Source: Bacillus sp. V5-8f
GTDB lineage: Bacteria > Bacillota > Bacilli > Bacillales > DSM-1321
Assembly (NCBI RefSeq): GCF_002863565.1
Contig: NZ_PGUW01000018.1
Location: 79,361 to 143,360, forward strand
Length of the DNA: 64,000 nucleotides
Reading direction: 5' to 3'
Position 1 is the stretch's first letter, and every line of letters begins with the position of its first letter. A program made the translations under genes and the position numbers. The notes beneath the pieces are model-generated. The model was not told the DNA's origin and ran no database searches. It worked only from the letters and a program-made list of their open reading frames with translations. This document shows, piece after piece, positions 1 to 8,353 of this stretch.

Positions 1-308
1 CTGCCCAAGCTTGTTGGGTAGCCAACTTTAACAGTCCCATTTTCAGGGTCCAGGTATTCAACGATTTTCTCTTTTGCATGATTAAGAGCTTTTAATGCTT
101 CTTTGCTCTGCATTAGAAAAATCTCGCCAATCTCGGTCAGCCTAACGTTTCTCCCAACCCGTTCAAATAAGGTAACTCCCAGTTCATCTTTTAGCTTAGC
201 AATCTGGAAACTTATTGATGATTGAGCAACGTGAAGGTTATCAGCGGCTTTTGTGAAATGTTCATGTTCTGCAACTTCTATAAAATAATATAATTGCCTA
301 AGTTCCAT
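1..308 (-). CDS. LysR-family regulator, N-terminal part (GltC-like), cut by window edge
   Basis: The complement of 306-308 is ATG and the frame stays open to the left edge, giving about 102 residues. It begins MELRQLYYFIEVAEHEHFTK and continues with AQSSISFQIAKLKDELGV, the winged HTH of LysR regulators, followed by a linker helix. The stretch VEYLDPENGTVKVGYPTSL strongly resembles B. subtilis GltC, activator of glutamate synthase, and GltC starts with the same MELRQL. The effector domain lies outside the window, so the target cannot be judged; autoregulation from the region upstream of 308 would be usual for the family. Family certain, GltC subgroup probable. Confidence 0.85.
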   Translation of the reverse strand, partial: MELRQLYYFIEVAEHEHFTKAADNLHVAQSSISFQIAKLKDELGVTLFERVGRNVRLTEIGEIFLMQSKEALKALNHAKEKIVEYLDPENGTVKVGYPTSLG

Positions 309-601
309 TACTCAACCTCCACTGTAGAATAATAGTTTTGTTATAGATTTAGGTTGTTGTAACTGGTCTCGTTGATAAGAAAAATAGAATTTCAATTAGA
401 AGGGAAAAAAAAGAGACAGGAAACCACGCCTCTTTCCTCTTTTTTAACAATAAAATGCACAAATCATACGGCAAGGATCGAACGAAAACTAAGACAAACT
501 AACAATCCTAGTAACTAAATTGTAAAAAGGTTGTTATGGGATTAACATTGAGATGTAAAGGGCGATGTCTACAATTGATGCTATTGAGGAGTGATTAGAA
601 G

Positions 602-913
602 TTGAAAACAATAACAGTAGATCAGTTAAAATTGAAGAAACATTTATCGATGATTGAACAAATTACATTGAAAGATATTCTGTATACGTGGGTAGGTAGC
701 CCTACGGAAGGAGTAGACGATTATTTTGAACTCGAATACACAGAAGATGTTTTCGCTAAAATGGAAAAAACGTCGCAAAAGACCGATGTAATGCTTCACG
801 GAAATGTTCATTTCAGATACATCACACTAACAGAAGATAATCAAATTGTAATAGGTTTTTTAGATTCGAACTCGGAATTAAAGCATAGAATCATTTCACT
901 GGATGAAATGTGA
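602..913 (+). CDS. Hypothetical protein, 103 aa
   Basis: The frame starts with TTG behind GAGGAG (586-591) about 10 nt upstream, and a clear terminator follows the stop. The product is small, soluble and acidic, with no signal peptide or membrane segment. It alternates charged turns with short beta-like stretches (FRYITLTEDNQIVIGFLD). I do not recognise the family. The match of ribosome site, frame and terminator makes it a credible single-gene transcription unit. Confidence 0.6.
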   Translation: MKTITVDQLKLKKHLSMIEQITLKDILYTWVGSPTEGVDDYFELEYTEDVFAKMEKTSQKTDVMLHGNVHFRYITLTEDNQIVIGFLDSNSELKHRIISLDEM

Positions 914-916
914 ACA

Positions 917-950
917 AAACAAGCACTTCTTAAAAGTGCTTGTTTCCTTC
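917..950 (+). terminator. Rho-independent terminator after the 103-aa gene
   Basis: A 12-bp stem (917-928 with 934-945, AAACAAGCACTT / AAGTGCTTGTTT) begins 4 nt after the stop codon and ends in a T-rich tract. Confidence 0.85.
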
Positions 951-1232
951 TAAACTTTTCTCTTTTAGGATCAAGCAATATAGAGCAGCTATTTGTTTAA
1001 ACTGCATCCTTTTTTTATTTCTCTTCAGAACTTACCTCCCCCCCTTCCGTTATCGTAGAAAAAAACCATCTTCCTACTAAAGTATATGTCTCATAAGTGT
1101 AACAAGCATTTTGTAATACATAGGTATAGCTAATCCTGAAAATAGACTACTTAACAAATTGCTATTATAGCCTGCGCAAATTTGTACAAGCTTCATAAAC
1201 TATAAAAGACAGTCATAAAGGGGGGATTTTTA

Positions 1233-1298
1233 ATGCTAAGACGCCTTAAGAAACGCAAGCGTAAGTGGATCTTGAAAAAACTTCTAAAACGCATGTAG
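1233..1298 (+). CDS. Putative 21-aa highly cationic peptide
   Basis: ATG at 1233 follows AAAGGGGGG (about 1217-1225) at good spacing and the frame ends with TAG at 1296. Twelve of 21 residues are Lys or Arg and none is acidic. The sequence begins MLRRLKKRKRKW and ends ILKKLLKRM. Leu, Ile and Trp are spaced so that a helix would be amphipathic. Such a composition recalls membrane-active or nucleic-acid-binding micro-proteins, but I know no named family. The strong ribosome site and about 200-290 bp of otherwise empty DNA on either side support a real gene; length alone does not. Confidence 0.5.
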   Translation: MLRRLKKRKRKWILKKLLKRM

Positions 1299-1504
1299 AT
1301 TCATTATCTGATTTAATTCTGGAAACAGTTTATTTACTTTATTGCATCGTTATTGATTTAAATTTCTAAAACCGAAGAGGGTTTATAATGATGAACTACT
1401 TTTACAAAAATAAAAACCAATGATTGACTCTGTACCGAAACAAAGACTGATTTGGACATCATAGTCTTTGTTTCGGTCGATATTCATGCACTGAATACAA
1501 GGCT

Positions 1505-1948
1505 TCATCCTGTTTTTGCAGGTGTGTCATTGTTGTTTTCTTTTAACCGCTTTCTGGAATTAATTAAACTGATTAGACAGAGAAGACTCATGGGGGCACA
1601 GTACCAGATGAAAATTTGTCCGCCATCATGGTAGAAAGGAATATATATAACTGAAACGAAGAATAAAACCACGGATAAGACAAAATATATGCCGACACAG
1701 TTGTGATAAAAGGAATAGCGGTTCCAACTTTTGTCAGTAACATGATCTTCATGTTGTATCATTTTTTTGTCTGTTTGATAAAAAAGATACAAAGAAATCA
1801 TCAAGAATAGGGCATAGAATGGAAGTGTGAAGATATAAAAGTAGACGTCTAAAATGCGTAGATAAAAGCTTATGAAGAAGAAAAAACCGGATATAAGCAT
1901 AGGTGTGATAAATTTGTATACGTTTACATTCTCGGATAAGCGGGGCAT
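1505..1948 (-). CDS. Integral membrane protein of unknown function, 147 aa
   Basis: The frame is open from a GTG at 1957, but that codon overlaps the ribosome binding site AAAAAGGAG. The ATG three codons later (complement of 1946-1948) sits 8 nt behind it and is the better start. Four hydrophobic segments are visible: about residues 14-30, 38-58, 86-105 and 113-128. The C-terminus is Arg/Lys/Asn-rich and cytosolic-looking. No conserved motif is recognised. Confidence 0.6.
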   Translation of the reverse strand: MPRLSENVNVYKFITPMLISGFFFFISFYLRILDVYFYIFTLPFYALFLMISLYLFYQTDKKMIQHEDHVTDKSWNRYSFYHNCVGIYFVLSVVLFFVSVIYIPFYHDGGQIFIWYCAPMSLLCLISLINSRKRLKENNNDTPAKTG

Positions 1949-2128
1949 TTCGATCACTCCTTTTTGTTATGATCAATATATGCAGCAAAATCCTTACCTT
2001 ACTACCTCAATTATACTCCCTCCGCTGGAAACAGTCCAATAATTAACAGAATATTAACAATAAAACCCTCACACTATAGTCTTAGAGACCACATATGTTA
2101 TCATGGGATTTACGATAGGGGTGATTGG

Positions 2129-2353
2129 ATGTTCTTCAAAAAAGATGAAAATATAGACAGAAAATCAGTGGACATCGCTTGTTGGATAACCTTCCTATTC
2201 TGGGGAATAATCCTTCTTATAAATGGCGTGTTCGAAACTTATAAAAAGGAGTGTATTTTTAGTTCTTTCAGTATCCTTATTATGGGGTTAGCTGTCTTTT
2301 TTATATCAGAGTACATAACTAGAAGAATACGAAAATCCCAGACTAATAAATAA
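2129..2353 (+). CDS. Small two-TM membrane protein, 74 aa
   Basis: ATG at 2129 follows GATAGGGG with about 8 nt spacing. The N-terminus is charged (FFKKDENIDRK). Two hydrophobic segments follow (about residues 17-36 and 44-62), then a basic tail (RRIRKSQ). The family is not recognised. It is convergent with the prolyl hydroxylase gene, whose stop lies 40 bp downstream. Confidence 0.6.
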   Translation: MFFKKDENIDRKSVDIACWITFLFWGIILLINGVFETYKKECIFSSFSILIMGLAVFFISEYITRRIRKSQTNK

Positions 2354-2393
2354 CCTGACATCAACTGCGCCCTACCTGATTATTTACTTGGCT

Positions 2394-3041
2394 TTACCTT
2401 AATCTTTGCCGTCTCATCCATTGTGTTGCAACCCACTTTTCCCCCTTTAGAACAGGTGCTCCACCGTGCAAGGTTAGTTCGTTTAAATAGTTTTCGTTAT
2501 AGAAGTATTCAAAATATACGGCCATACCCTTTTGAGGTGACACTGAAAAATTCAGCTTAGGAAAAAAAGTTTCTCCCCCTTCTTCCACATCATTTAGGTA
2601 GATAACGATTGTGCTAATTCTATTATTTTCACTCGCTCTACTGATGGGCGAAAAATAATCATAATGTGCTTTATACTCTTGACCAGGAACATATTTTAGA
2701 ATTTGAATACCATCCCCATGTTCAATCGGTATATTCATAATAGAAGAAATTCTTTTTTCAATTTTGGCAACCGTTTGATTTTCACCATCCTCAAAAAACA
2801 TACCGCTGCTTGTTCTGATCGCATTCATTTCCCGTTCTGCCCCAACTTTTGAACGTCGCATTTTGTCTTTTGCCATCAAAATCAGCTGTTCGCATTCTTC
2901 CTCACTCAAAACATTTCCTAATATTGCTATTAAGGGTTCCTCTATCTTCGCAATTATATGAATCTCTCTATCCACTGTTTGAATTTTATTACCGATGTGA
3001 TGAAAAATAGTTTCTTCCTTTAATGTAGTATGGGTTGTCAC
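2394..3041 (-). CDS. 2OG-Fe(II) oxygenase, prolyl 4-hydroxylase type
   Basis: This 215-residue protein matches the length and sequence pattern of the Bacillus anthracis-type prolyl 4-hydroxylase. The C-terminal jelly-roll carries the iron triad HYD (His126, Asp128) and His192 (LTLHGGAPV), plus Lys202 (KGEKW) to bind 2-oxoglutarate. GGETFFPKL and ISTIVIYLNDVEEGG are further family signatures. The start is GTG at 3041, with GGAG 10 nt upstream and stop codons immediately before it. The family hydroxylates prolyl residues in proteins or peptides; the substrate here is unknown. It is a single gene. Confidence 0.9.
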   Translation of the reverse strand: MTTHTTLKEETIFHHIGNKIQTVDREIHIIAKIEEPLIAILGNVLSEEECEQLILMAKDKMRRSKVGAEREMNAIRTSSGMFFEDGENQTVAKIEKRISSIMNIPIEHGDGIQILKYVPGQEYKAHYDYFSPISRASENNRISTIVIYLNDVEEGGETFFPKLNFSVSPQKGMAVYFEYFYNENYLNELTLHGGAPVLKGEKWVATQWMRRQRLR

Positions 3042-3485
3042 CTTTCATCATCTCCTAACTAAAACATAAAACGAAAGCGGTTACATTTAGTATAATACCA
3101 CAAAATCGGATTAAATTACCAAACTAATTTGTATGTAGTTCCCTATCGTTACGCACTTTTTTTGTATTAAAGTGTTACTAATCCAATACTCCTGAATAAT
3201 CCTGCAAGTTATTCAAATAAAAAACAACTTACTATGCTGAAAATAAAAAGCGGAGTAATTCATTTTAAAAAAGATCAATATGCTTCCACTACTTTATATA
3301 TCAGAAGAGCTGCCAAAAGACAGCTCTCCATTCTAACAATTGTTTAATTCCAGATTCGGAAATTCTGAATAGCAGCTTCTTCGGTTTCCGGTGATGCAGA
3401 CTAAATTTTCTTTCCAGTTTCTTTTTTATAAGCTAATATTACACACGGTAAAAGAATGCAGTCCTACAAAAAAATCTTTAGCCTT
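3042..3485. other. Intergenic, 444 bp, with one hairpin
   Basis: No gene was found. A hairpin AGAGCTG / CAGCTCT (3306-3327) sits near the guaC side. Its GCTGCC...CAGCT form recalls the central hairpin of the dispersed repeats described elsewhere in this window, but the conserved outer boxes are missing. Confidence 0.4.
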
Positions 3486-4469
3486 TTAAAATACCCGGTC
3501 TCCGTTAAAGATTGAATTCTTAACAATGACATAATCCACATTGCGGATTGCATCCACTTTGTTTCCTCCTGCATAGGAAATAGAGGATTGGAGATCCTGC
3601 TGCATTTCGGTTAAGGTATCTTGTAAAGAGCCTTTGTGTTCCACAAGTATTTTCTTACCCTCTACATTTTTCCTCTCACCTTTTTGGAATTCGGAAGCGG
3701 AACCAAAATATTCCTTATAAAGTATCCCGTCTTTTTCAATCGTTTTCCCTGGTGATTCTTCATGCCCGGCGAATAAAGAGCCAATCATAACCATGGATGC
3801 ACCAAACCGAATGGATTTTGCGATATCGCCATGTGTACGAATACCTCCGTCCGCAATGATTGGCTTGCTGGCTGCCTTTGCACACCAGCGAAGTGCCGCC
3901 AACTGCCATCCTCCCGTACCAAAACCAGTTTTAATTTTTGTAATGCATACCTTTCCTGGTCCGATTCCTACCTTAGTGGCATCTGCACCAGCATTCTCCA
4001 ATTCCCTTACCGCTTCTGGGGTTCCTACATTACCGGCAATAACAAAGCTGTCCGGCAAGTGTTTCTTGATATGCTGAATCATCTTAATGACCGCATTAGA
4101 ATGCCCATGTGCAATATCAATCGTAATGTATTCCGGTGTAAGCTGTTCATCTGCCAATTGCTCGATAAAACTGTATTCTTCCTCCTTGACACCCACGCTA
4201 ATGGATGAATACAATCCCCGCGATTTCATATCCTTAACAAATGTCAACCGTTTCTCTGGTTCAAAACGGTGCATAATATAAAAGTACCCATTTTCCGCTA
4301 AATAAATGGAGACCTTTTCATCGATAATCGTTTGCATATTTGAAGGTACAACAGGCAGCTTAAATGTGCGTCTGCCAAAAGTAACAGTGGTATCACACTC
4401 GGAACGGCTATCCACTACAGATTTTGCCGGAATTAATTGAATATCTTCGTAATCAAATACTGTATCCAT
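3486..4469 (-). CDS. guaC: GMP reductase
   Basis: Catalyses NADPH-dependent reductive deamination of GMP to IMP in the cytosol, for purine salvage. The 327 residues fit the 326-residue Bacillus enzyme. Family marks are the catalytic Cys175 in [13 protein letters not shown], the phosphate-binding [20 protein letters not shown], and the [12 protein letters not shown] flap motif. An earlier GTG at 4478 overlaps the ribosome site GAGGTGG, so the ATG at complement 4467-4469 is chosen. About 450 bp of upstream DNA is free of genes; I do not see a convincing purine riboswitch there. Monocistronic. Confidence 0.96.
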   Translation of the reverse strand: MDTVFDYEDIQLIPAKSVVDSRSECDTTVTFGRRTFKLPVVPSNMQTIIDEKVSIYLAENGYFYIMHRFEPEKRLTFVKDMKSRGLYSSISVGVKEEEYSFIEQLADEQLTPEYITIDIAHGHSNAVIKMIQHIKKHLPDSFVIAGNVGTPEAVRELENAGADATKVGIGPGKVCITKIKTGFGTGGWQLAALRWCAKAASKPIIADGGIRTHGDIAKSIRFGASMVMIGSLFAGHEESPGKTIEKDGILYKEYFGSASEFQKGERKNVEGKKILVEHKGSLQDTLTEMQQDLQSSISYAGGNKVDAIRNVDYVIVKNSIFNGDRVF

Positions 4470-4647
4470 TATATCCACCTCTAAATACGAATATTAATAT
4501 TTAAATATACCTAAATGTTCGTTTAACCTTTGTAAATGTACAATATTTTTTTGAGCATGTCAAAGGGTAACTAGTAAAAAATTTCAAAAAATTTTTCACT
4601 CTACATTTAGGTAATATAAACTCTAAGAATATTGAACAAAGAAAATC

Positions 4648-4742
4648 ATGCTCCCGGATCATACAAGTAAAATCAACTTGGCCGATATATCTGAGAACTT
4701 AACTGATATATTCAGGAGTTGGCTGATATATCCGGGAGTATG
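4648..4742. repeat. Three ~21-bp direct repeats bracketed by an inverted repeat
   Basis: Three diverged units share the core GATATAT (4678-4698, 4699-4719, 4720-4742): TTGGCCGATATATCTGAGA, TTAACTGATATATTCAGGA and TGGCTGATATATCCGGGA. The block is framed by CATGCTCCCGGAT (4648-4660) and its near-inverse ATCCGGGAGTATG (4730-4742), so the strand could fold into one long arm. It lies in the gap between guaC and the enoyl-CoA hydratase gene. No protein is encoded. Confidence 0.6.
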
Positions 4743-4925
4743 TTTTTATTCTTAAACCCTATACAACAAAAATAAGTGGTAATTCCATTGAAGAACTACC
4801 ACTAGATTATAATTGCGGTTGATATAATTTATTTCTCTGCACCAGAAAGAGGTATAATAATTTGTTCTTCTGGTGCCATCCTGCTAATCTCTGTGTATTT
4901 TTTTACTCAGCTATTTGAAATATAA

Positions 4926-5714
4926 CTACTCTCCCTGGAACACAGGTTTCCTTTTCTCAGCAAAGGCTTTAACGCCTTCCTGGACGTCTTTCGTTCCAAA
5001 ACAGACTTTAATAGAAGCGTATTCCTGTTTTAGAATTGTGGTAAGATCTGTGTCAGAGCTTGCGGCTAGCAATCTTTTGGAAAGTGTCATGGCAACAGCT
5101 GGTCCTTCCGCTAATTCCATGGCAAAATTCATAACTCTATCTTGAAATTCTTCATCAGGGAAGATCCCGTTAACCAAACCAATCCGTTCGGCTTCTTCGG
5201 GATAAATGTCCCGACCTGTATATATCAATTCCGCAGCTTTGGTTCTTCCTACCAAACGCGGTAAAAAGTAGGTCATTCCTGCATCAGGGCTAAGACCACG
5301 GCGAATGTATCCTGCTGTTACCCTGGCATCAGCAGACATAAAACGCAAGTCGCAAGCAAGGGCCAGAGCGAGTCCTGCACCAGCAGCTATCCCATTAATC
5401 GCGGCGATGACTGGTTTATCACAATGAACGATTCCTAACGCTTGATGACCAACCCATCCCAAGTCATCTAATTTTTTATGACGGGAATAAGTGGATGAAT
5501 CTCTTTTCGCATAATCTGACAGGTCAAGGCCCGCACAAAAACCTCTTCCACTTCCGGTAATCACAACGACACGGACTTCATCATCAACCGATGCGTCCGC
5601 AATGGCCTGGATGATCTCCTCACTCAGTTTATCATTGACGGCATTGAGACGCTCAGGTCTATTTAAAGTCAATGTCCGAACCCCATTGTGTGTATCCACG
5701 ATAATATGCTCCAT
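4926..5714 (-). CDS. Enoyl-CoA hydratase/isomerase family protein, PaaG-like
   Basis: Crotonase fold, 262 residues. The oxyanion-hole segments are GRGFCAGLDLSD and INGIAAGAGLALALACDLRF. The sequence GLSPDAGMTYFLPRLVG places an Asp where PaaG (2-(1,2-epoxy-1,2-dihydrophenyl)acetyl-CoA isomerase) has its catalytic Asp, while the Glu pair of classical hydratases is not evident. PaaG-type isomerisation or a related acyl-CoA isomerisation is therefore likelier than simple hydration. The start is the ATG at 5714, 7 nt after AGGAGGA; an ATG two codons earlier is too close to it. No other fatty-acid or phenylacetate genes are adjacent. Confidence 0.85.
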   Translation of the reverse strand: MEHIIVDTHNGVRTLTLNRPERLNAVNDKLSEEIIQAIADASVDDEVRVVVITGSGRGFCAGLDLSDYAKRDSSTYSRHKKLDDLGWVGHQALGIVHCDKPVIAAINGIAAGAGLALALACDLRFMSADARVTAGYIRRGLSPDAGMTYFLPRLVGRTKAAELIYTGRDIYPEEAERIGLVNGIFPDEEFQDRVMNFAMELAEGPAVAMTLSKRLLAASSDTDLTTILKQEYASIKVCFGTKDVQEGVKAFAEKRKPVFQGE

Positions 5715-6592
5715 ATACATTCCTCCTAAAAGCTGATTCCTATTAACATTTTAAAATTATGACTTTTGGAGTTTGACTATGATGTGAACTGAACTGATCT
5801 GCTTCTTATTTTTCACACGGAGAGATAACGGTTTGCTTCCATTCACGCGGAATCCTTCAATAATAATCTCTCTCCTTAATCTTCTCTAGTTGGACTTTCT
5901 CCAACTTATCGCCATGGCATTTACCACCAAGATGTGAATTATACAAGCTCTTCAGTAATGAAACATAAGAATGGAAAAAATCAAGATTTACATTGTTCTA
6001 GAACTTTCTATCAACTCCTATTAAGGTATTCTACTCCTTTAATTAATTCGATAAGAAAGAAAAATTCCCTCTATTACACCGGTATTATAATCTTTTAATG
6101 AAAGGACGGTTAAATCCGTTCTTTTTTCTTTTATATTAGCTATGTTAAATAATATTGTTGATAAATGACCATAAAAACAAGGACCCTTGATGGGGTCCTG
6201 TTTTGAATCCTTATTGAAGATAAGCACCCTATAGTTTAAGTACAATTGTTCACAAACTTATTTTTTATTTCAGGAATGCTGCCCCGTTAGTGCAATAAGA
6301 AATGGCACCTGAATCTCGAGCACCTGTCAGTTTGAGAATAATTGCTTCAGTAATCATAAGAGGTTGAATTGATACTATTGGTATTACGTTTTTTTCAAAT
6401 AAATCCAGTGCTAAAATCATAAACAAATGAACCCTCTTTAGCTTGTACTGTCATTTAGTTTAAAAAACAGTTATTTATTGATTCTTAACGTATTTATGAA
6501 CTGTTTTTTTTCATTTTTCCGAAAATGGTTGTGAACATATCGCATTTAGTTTTAAACTATCAATAAAAAGAACTGTCGGACGGTGGATTGTT
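5715..6592. repeat. 878-bp gap with two copies of the dispersed hairpin repeat
   Basis: No supported gene. At 6179-6204 a hairpin (AGGACCC / GGGTCCT) is followed at 6221-6260 by the right box of the repeat, AAGCACCCTATAGTTTAAG then TACAATTGTTCACAAACTT. A second, poorer copy follows directly: left box CTGCCCCGTTAGTGCAATAA (6279-6298) and right box GAGCACCTGTCAGTTTGAG (6318-6336). The first 450 bp (5715-6170) show nothing I recognise. Confidence 0.6.
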
Positions 6593-7882
6593 ATGCTGGA
6601 ATTGCTGAAACACCTGCTTTTTAATCTTTCACTTATCTTGCTATTTACGTTTATCTTCAAGCTTGCCGCTGAACGATACTATTCTGAACCATTTCCACCT
6701 GTTTTTTGTTTTCTCGGACTGTTTCTATCACTTATCGTATGCCTTTGGTTTTCGATTCCTATTGACGGGGTAATGTTGGATCTCAGGCAAATTCCTATTA
6801 TTATTGGTGGGCTTTATTATGGATTAGGACCATTGTTGGCTATATTATCTTTAATCCTCAGAGGGTTGTTATTTGGCTTTAATAGTCAATTATTGGCGAT
6901 AACACCAATATATCTTCTTTTAGCACTGGCTTTATGGCTCGCTCACCCATGGTTTCTAAAACTAAAATCCCGAAAACGCATTCAAGTTTCTGTTTTCATT
7001 GTTGCTGCAATAAGCGCGCTGACCTTTGGTGTTTTATTAATTAGTGATATAACTATTTCTGAACTTGAAATCGCCTTAGTAATTACCTTCATTCAATGTA
7101 TTGGAATAGGAATGATGTCTTATCTTACCGAGGTAATGATTGAAAATGAGTTTTTTAGAAATCAAATGATGAAGTCACAAAAAATAGAGCTTGCGAGCCA
7201 TATGAGCGCTGCTATTTCTCATGAAGTCCGCAACCCTCTAACGGCAGCACTAGGCTTTCTTCAACTTGCTACAGAAGACATTAGTATTCAGGGAAAAACG
7301 AAGGGGTACATTGAAACGGCTATTAATGAGTTGCACGAAGCTGAGCGTGTAATAAAGGATTACTTTACCTTCGCGCAGCCCTCATTAAACGAAGTAAATC
7401 CTTTTTGTGTAAATGAAGAGCTTAAAAAAGTGATTAAATCATTGCATCCTCTTGCCAATATGAATTCAGTAGAGGTAGTAACAGTAATAAATACTGAATG
7501 TTTTATCATTGGGGATCGCGGCCTCTTTCGTCAATGCTTACTAAATATCATAAAAAATAGTATTGAGGCAATGCCTAATGGGGGCAAACTTACCGTACAT
7601 TCGAGTAACACAAAGGATGAGATTCGAATTAGAATATCCGATTCAGGAATAGGAATGTCAGTAGAACAAGTGCAACGCCTGGGTGAGCCATACTATTCTA
7701 CAAAAGGGAACAAAGGGACGGGTCTAGGATTAATGGTATCTTTGAGTATTATACGTGCCTTAAAAGGCAACTTTCATATTAACAGTCGAATAGGCTTAGG
7801 TACAGAGTTTGTAGTTGCATTCCCTGCATATTGTTCGGATAATTTGAGCCCGAAATCCATTAACGAAGTGGCATCCGGTTAA
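6593..7882 (+). CDS. Membrane sensor histidine kinase, KinB-like
   Basis: 429 residues, close to the 428 of B. subtilis KinB. The N-terminal ~185 residues hold about six membrane helices (5TM-LYT-type sensor, with the typical QIPIIIGGLYYGLGPLLAI). A HisKA domain carries the phospho-acceptor His210 (ISHEVRNPLTAALGF). The HATPase domain has an N box (IIKNSIEAMPNGG), G1 (DSGIGMS) and G2 (GNKGTGLGL). All catalytic motifs are intact. The family feeds the Spo0A phosphorelay, but that role is inferred from similarity only. GGTGG lies about 7 nt before the ATG. No response regulator is adjacent, as is usual for phosphorelay kinases. Confidence 0.88.
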   Translation: MLELLKHLLFNLSLILLFTFIFKLAAERYYSEPFPPVFCFLGLFLSLIVCLWFSIPIDGVMLDLRQIPIIIGGLYYGLGPLLAILSLILRGLLFGFNSQLLAITPIYLLLALALWLAHPWFLKLKSRKRIQVSVFIVAAISALTFGVLLISDITISELEIALVITFIQCIGIGMMSYLTEVMIENEFFRNQMMKSQKIELASHMSAAISHEVRNPLTAALGFLQLATEDISIQGKTKGYIETAINELHEAERVIKDYFTFAQPSLNEVNPFCVNEELKKVIKSLHPLANMNSVEVVTVINTECFIIGDRGLFRQCLLNIIKNSIEAMPNGGKLTVHSSNTKDEIRIRISDSGIGMSVEQVQRLGEPYYSTKGNKGTGLGLMVSLSIIRALKGNFHINSRIGLGTEFVVAFPAYCSDNLSPKSINEVASG

Positions 7883-8016
7883 TTAGGATGGATTTGTAGA
7901 CATAGCAGAAGGACTTCATGAGGAGTTTTGCTGCCTAAACGCCTATCAGTTTTAGTTCCAACCTGCACTTTTAGTTAATGTTCTCGTTTTGAGATAAAGG
8001 AACAGTCCGCTGTCTC

Positions 8017-8059
8017 AAATTGTAAGAAACGCGGAACCATCTAGCGTTTCTTACAATTT
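8017..8059. other. Perfect 16-bp inverted repeat between convergent genes
   Basis: AAATTGTAAGAAACGC (8017-8032) and its exact complement (8044-8059) flank an 11-nt loop. There is no T-run, so it is not a textbook terminator, although its position between the kinase gene and the convergent beta-helix gene fits a transcription stop in either direction. Confidence 0.6.
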
Positions 8060-8072
8060 CGATTATTAATAA

Positions 8073-8150
8073 TCCTTATTCAACTAACCTGCCCCGTTAG
8101 TGGAACAAGAAAAGCTGCCCAAAAACAGCTCCGATTTAAAACACCTGATT
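8073..8150. repeat. Dispersed hairpin repeat, copy near 8.1 kb
   Basis: Left box TTCAACTAAC-CTGCCCC-GTTAGTGGAA, then AACAAGAAAA, a GCTGCC...CAGCT hairpin, and a weak right box (AACACCTG). The 5' arm is identical to the family consensus and the 3' arm has one mismatch. Confidence 0.7.
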
Positions 8151-8353
8151 CTCGGAATCTTTCTCGTTATTAAAAGTGGAAGAAGGAATAACAAAAAAGA
8201 GTTTAAATCCAAAATCCTCGTTTTTTGAAAAATAACTTAACCGGCAAATACGCCAAGACTAACTCTATGTAGATGAAGTTCATCATGTTCGGGTATCCTT
8301 GTCATCTATCATCGTTCCTATCGAGATGTAGTATGTACCCATTATACTACTGG

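Noticed and set aside
3793..4281. Plus-strand frames of 64-125 codons
   Set aside because: They mirror guaC, which is unambiguous on the minus strand.
4470..4640. Purine riboswitch upstream of guaC
   Set aside because: I could not find the conserved core or a three-way junction in this stretch.
6039..6245. Minus-strand frame of 68 codons
   Set aside because: It runs through the dispersed repeat, lacks a ribosome site and has no coding character.
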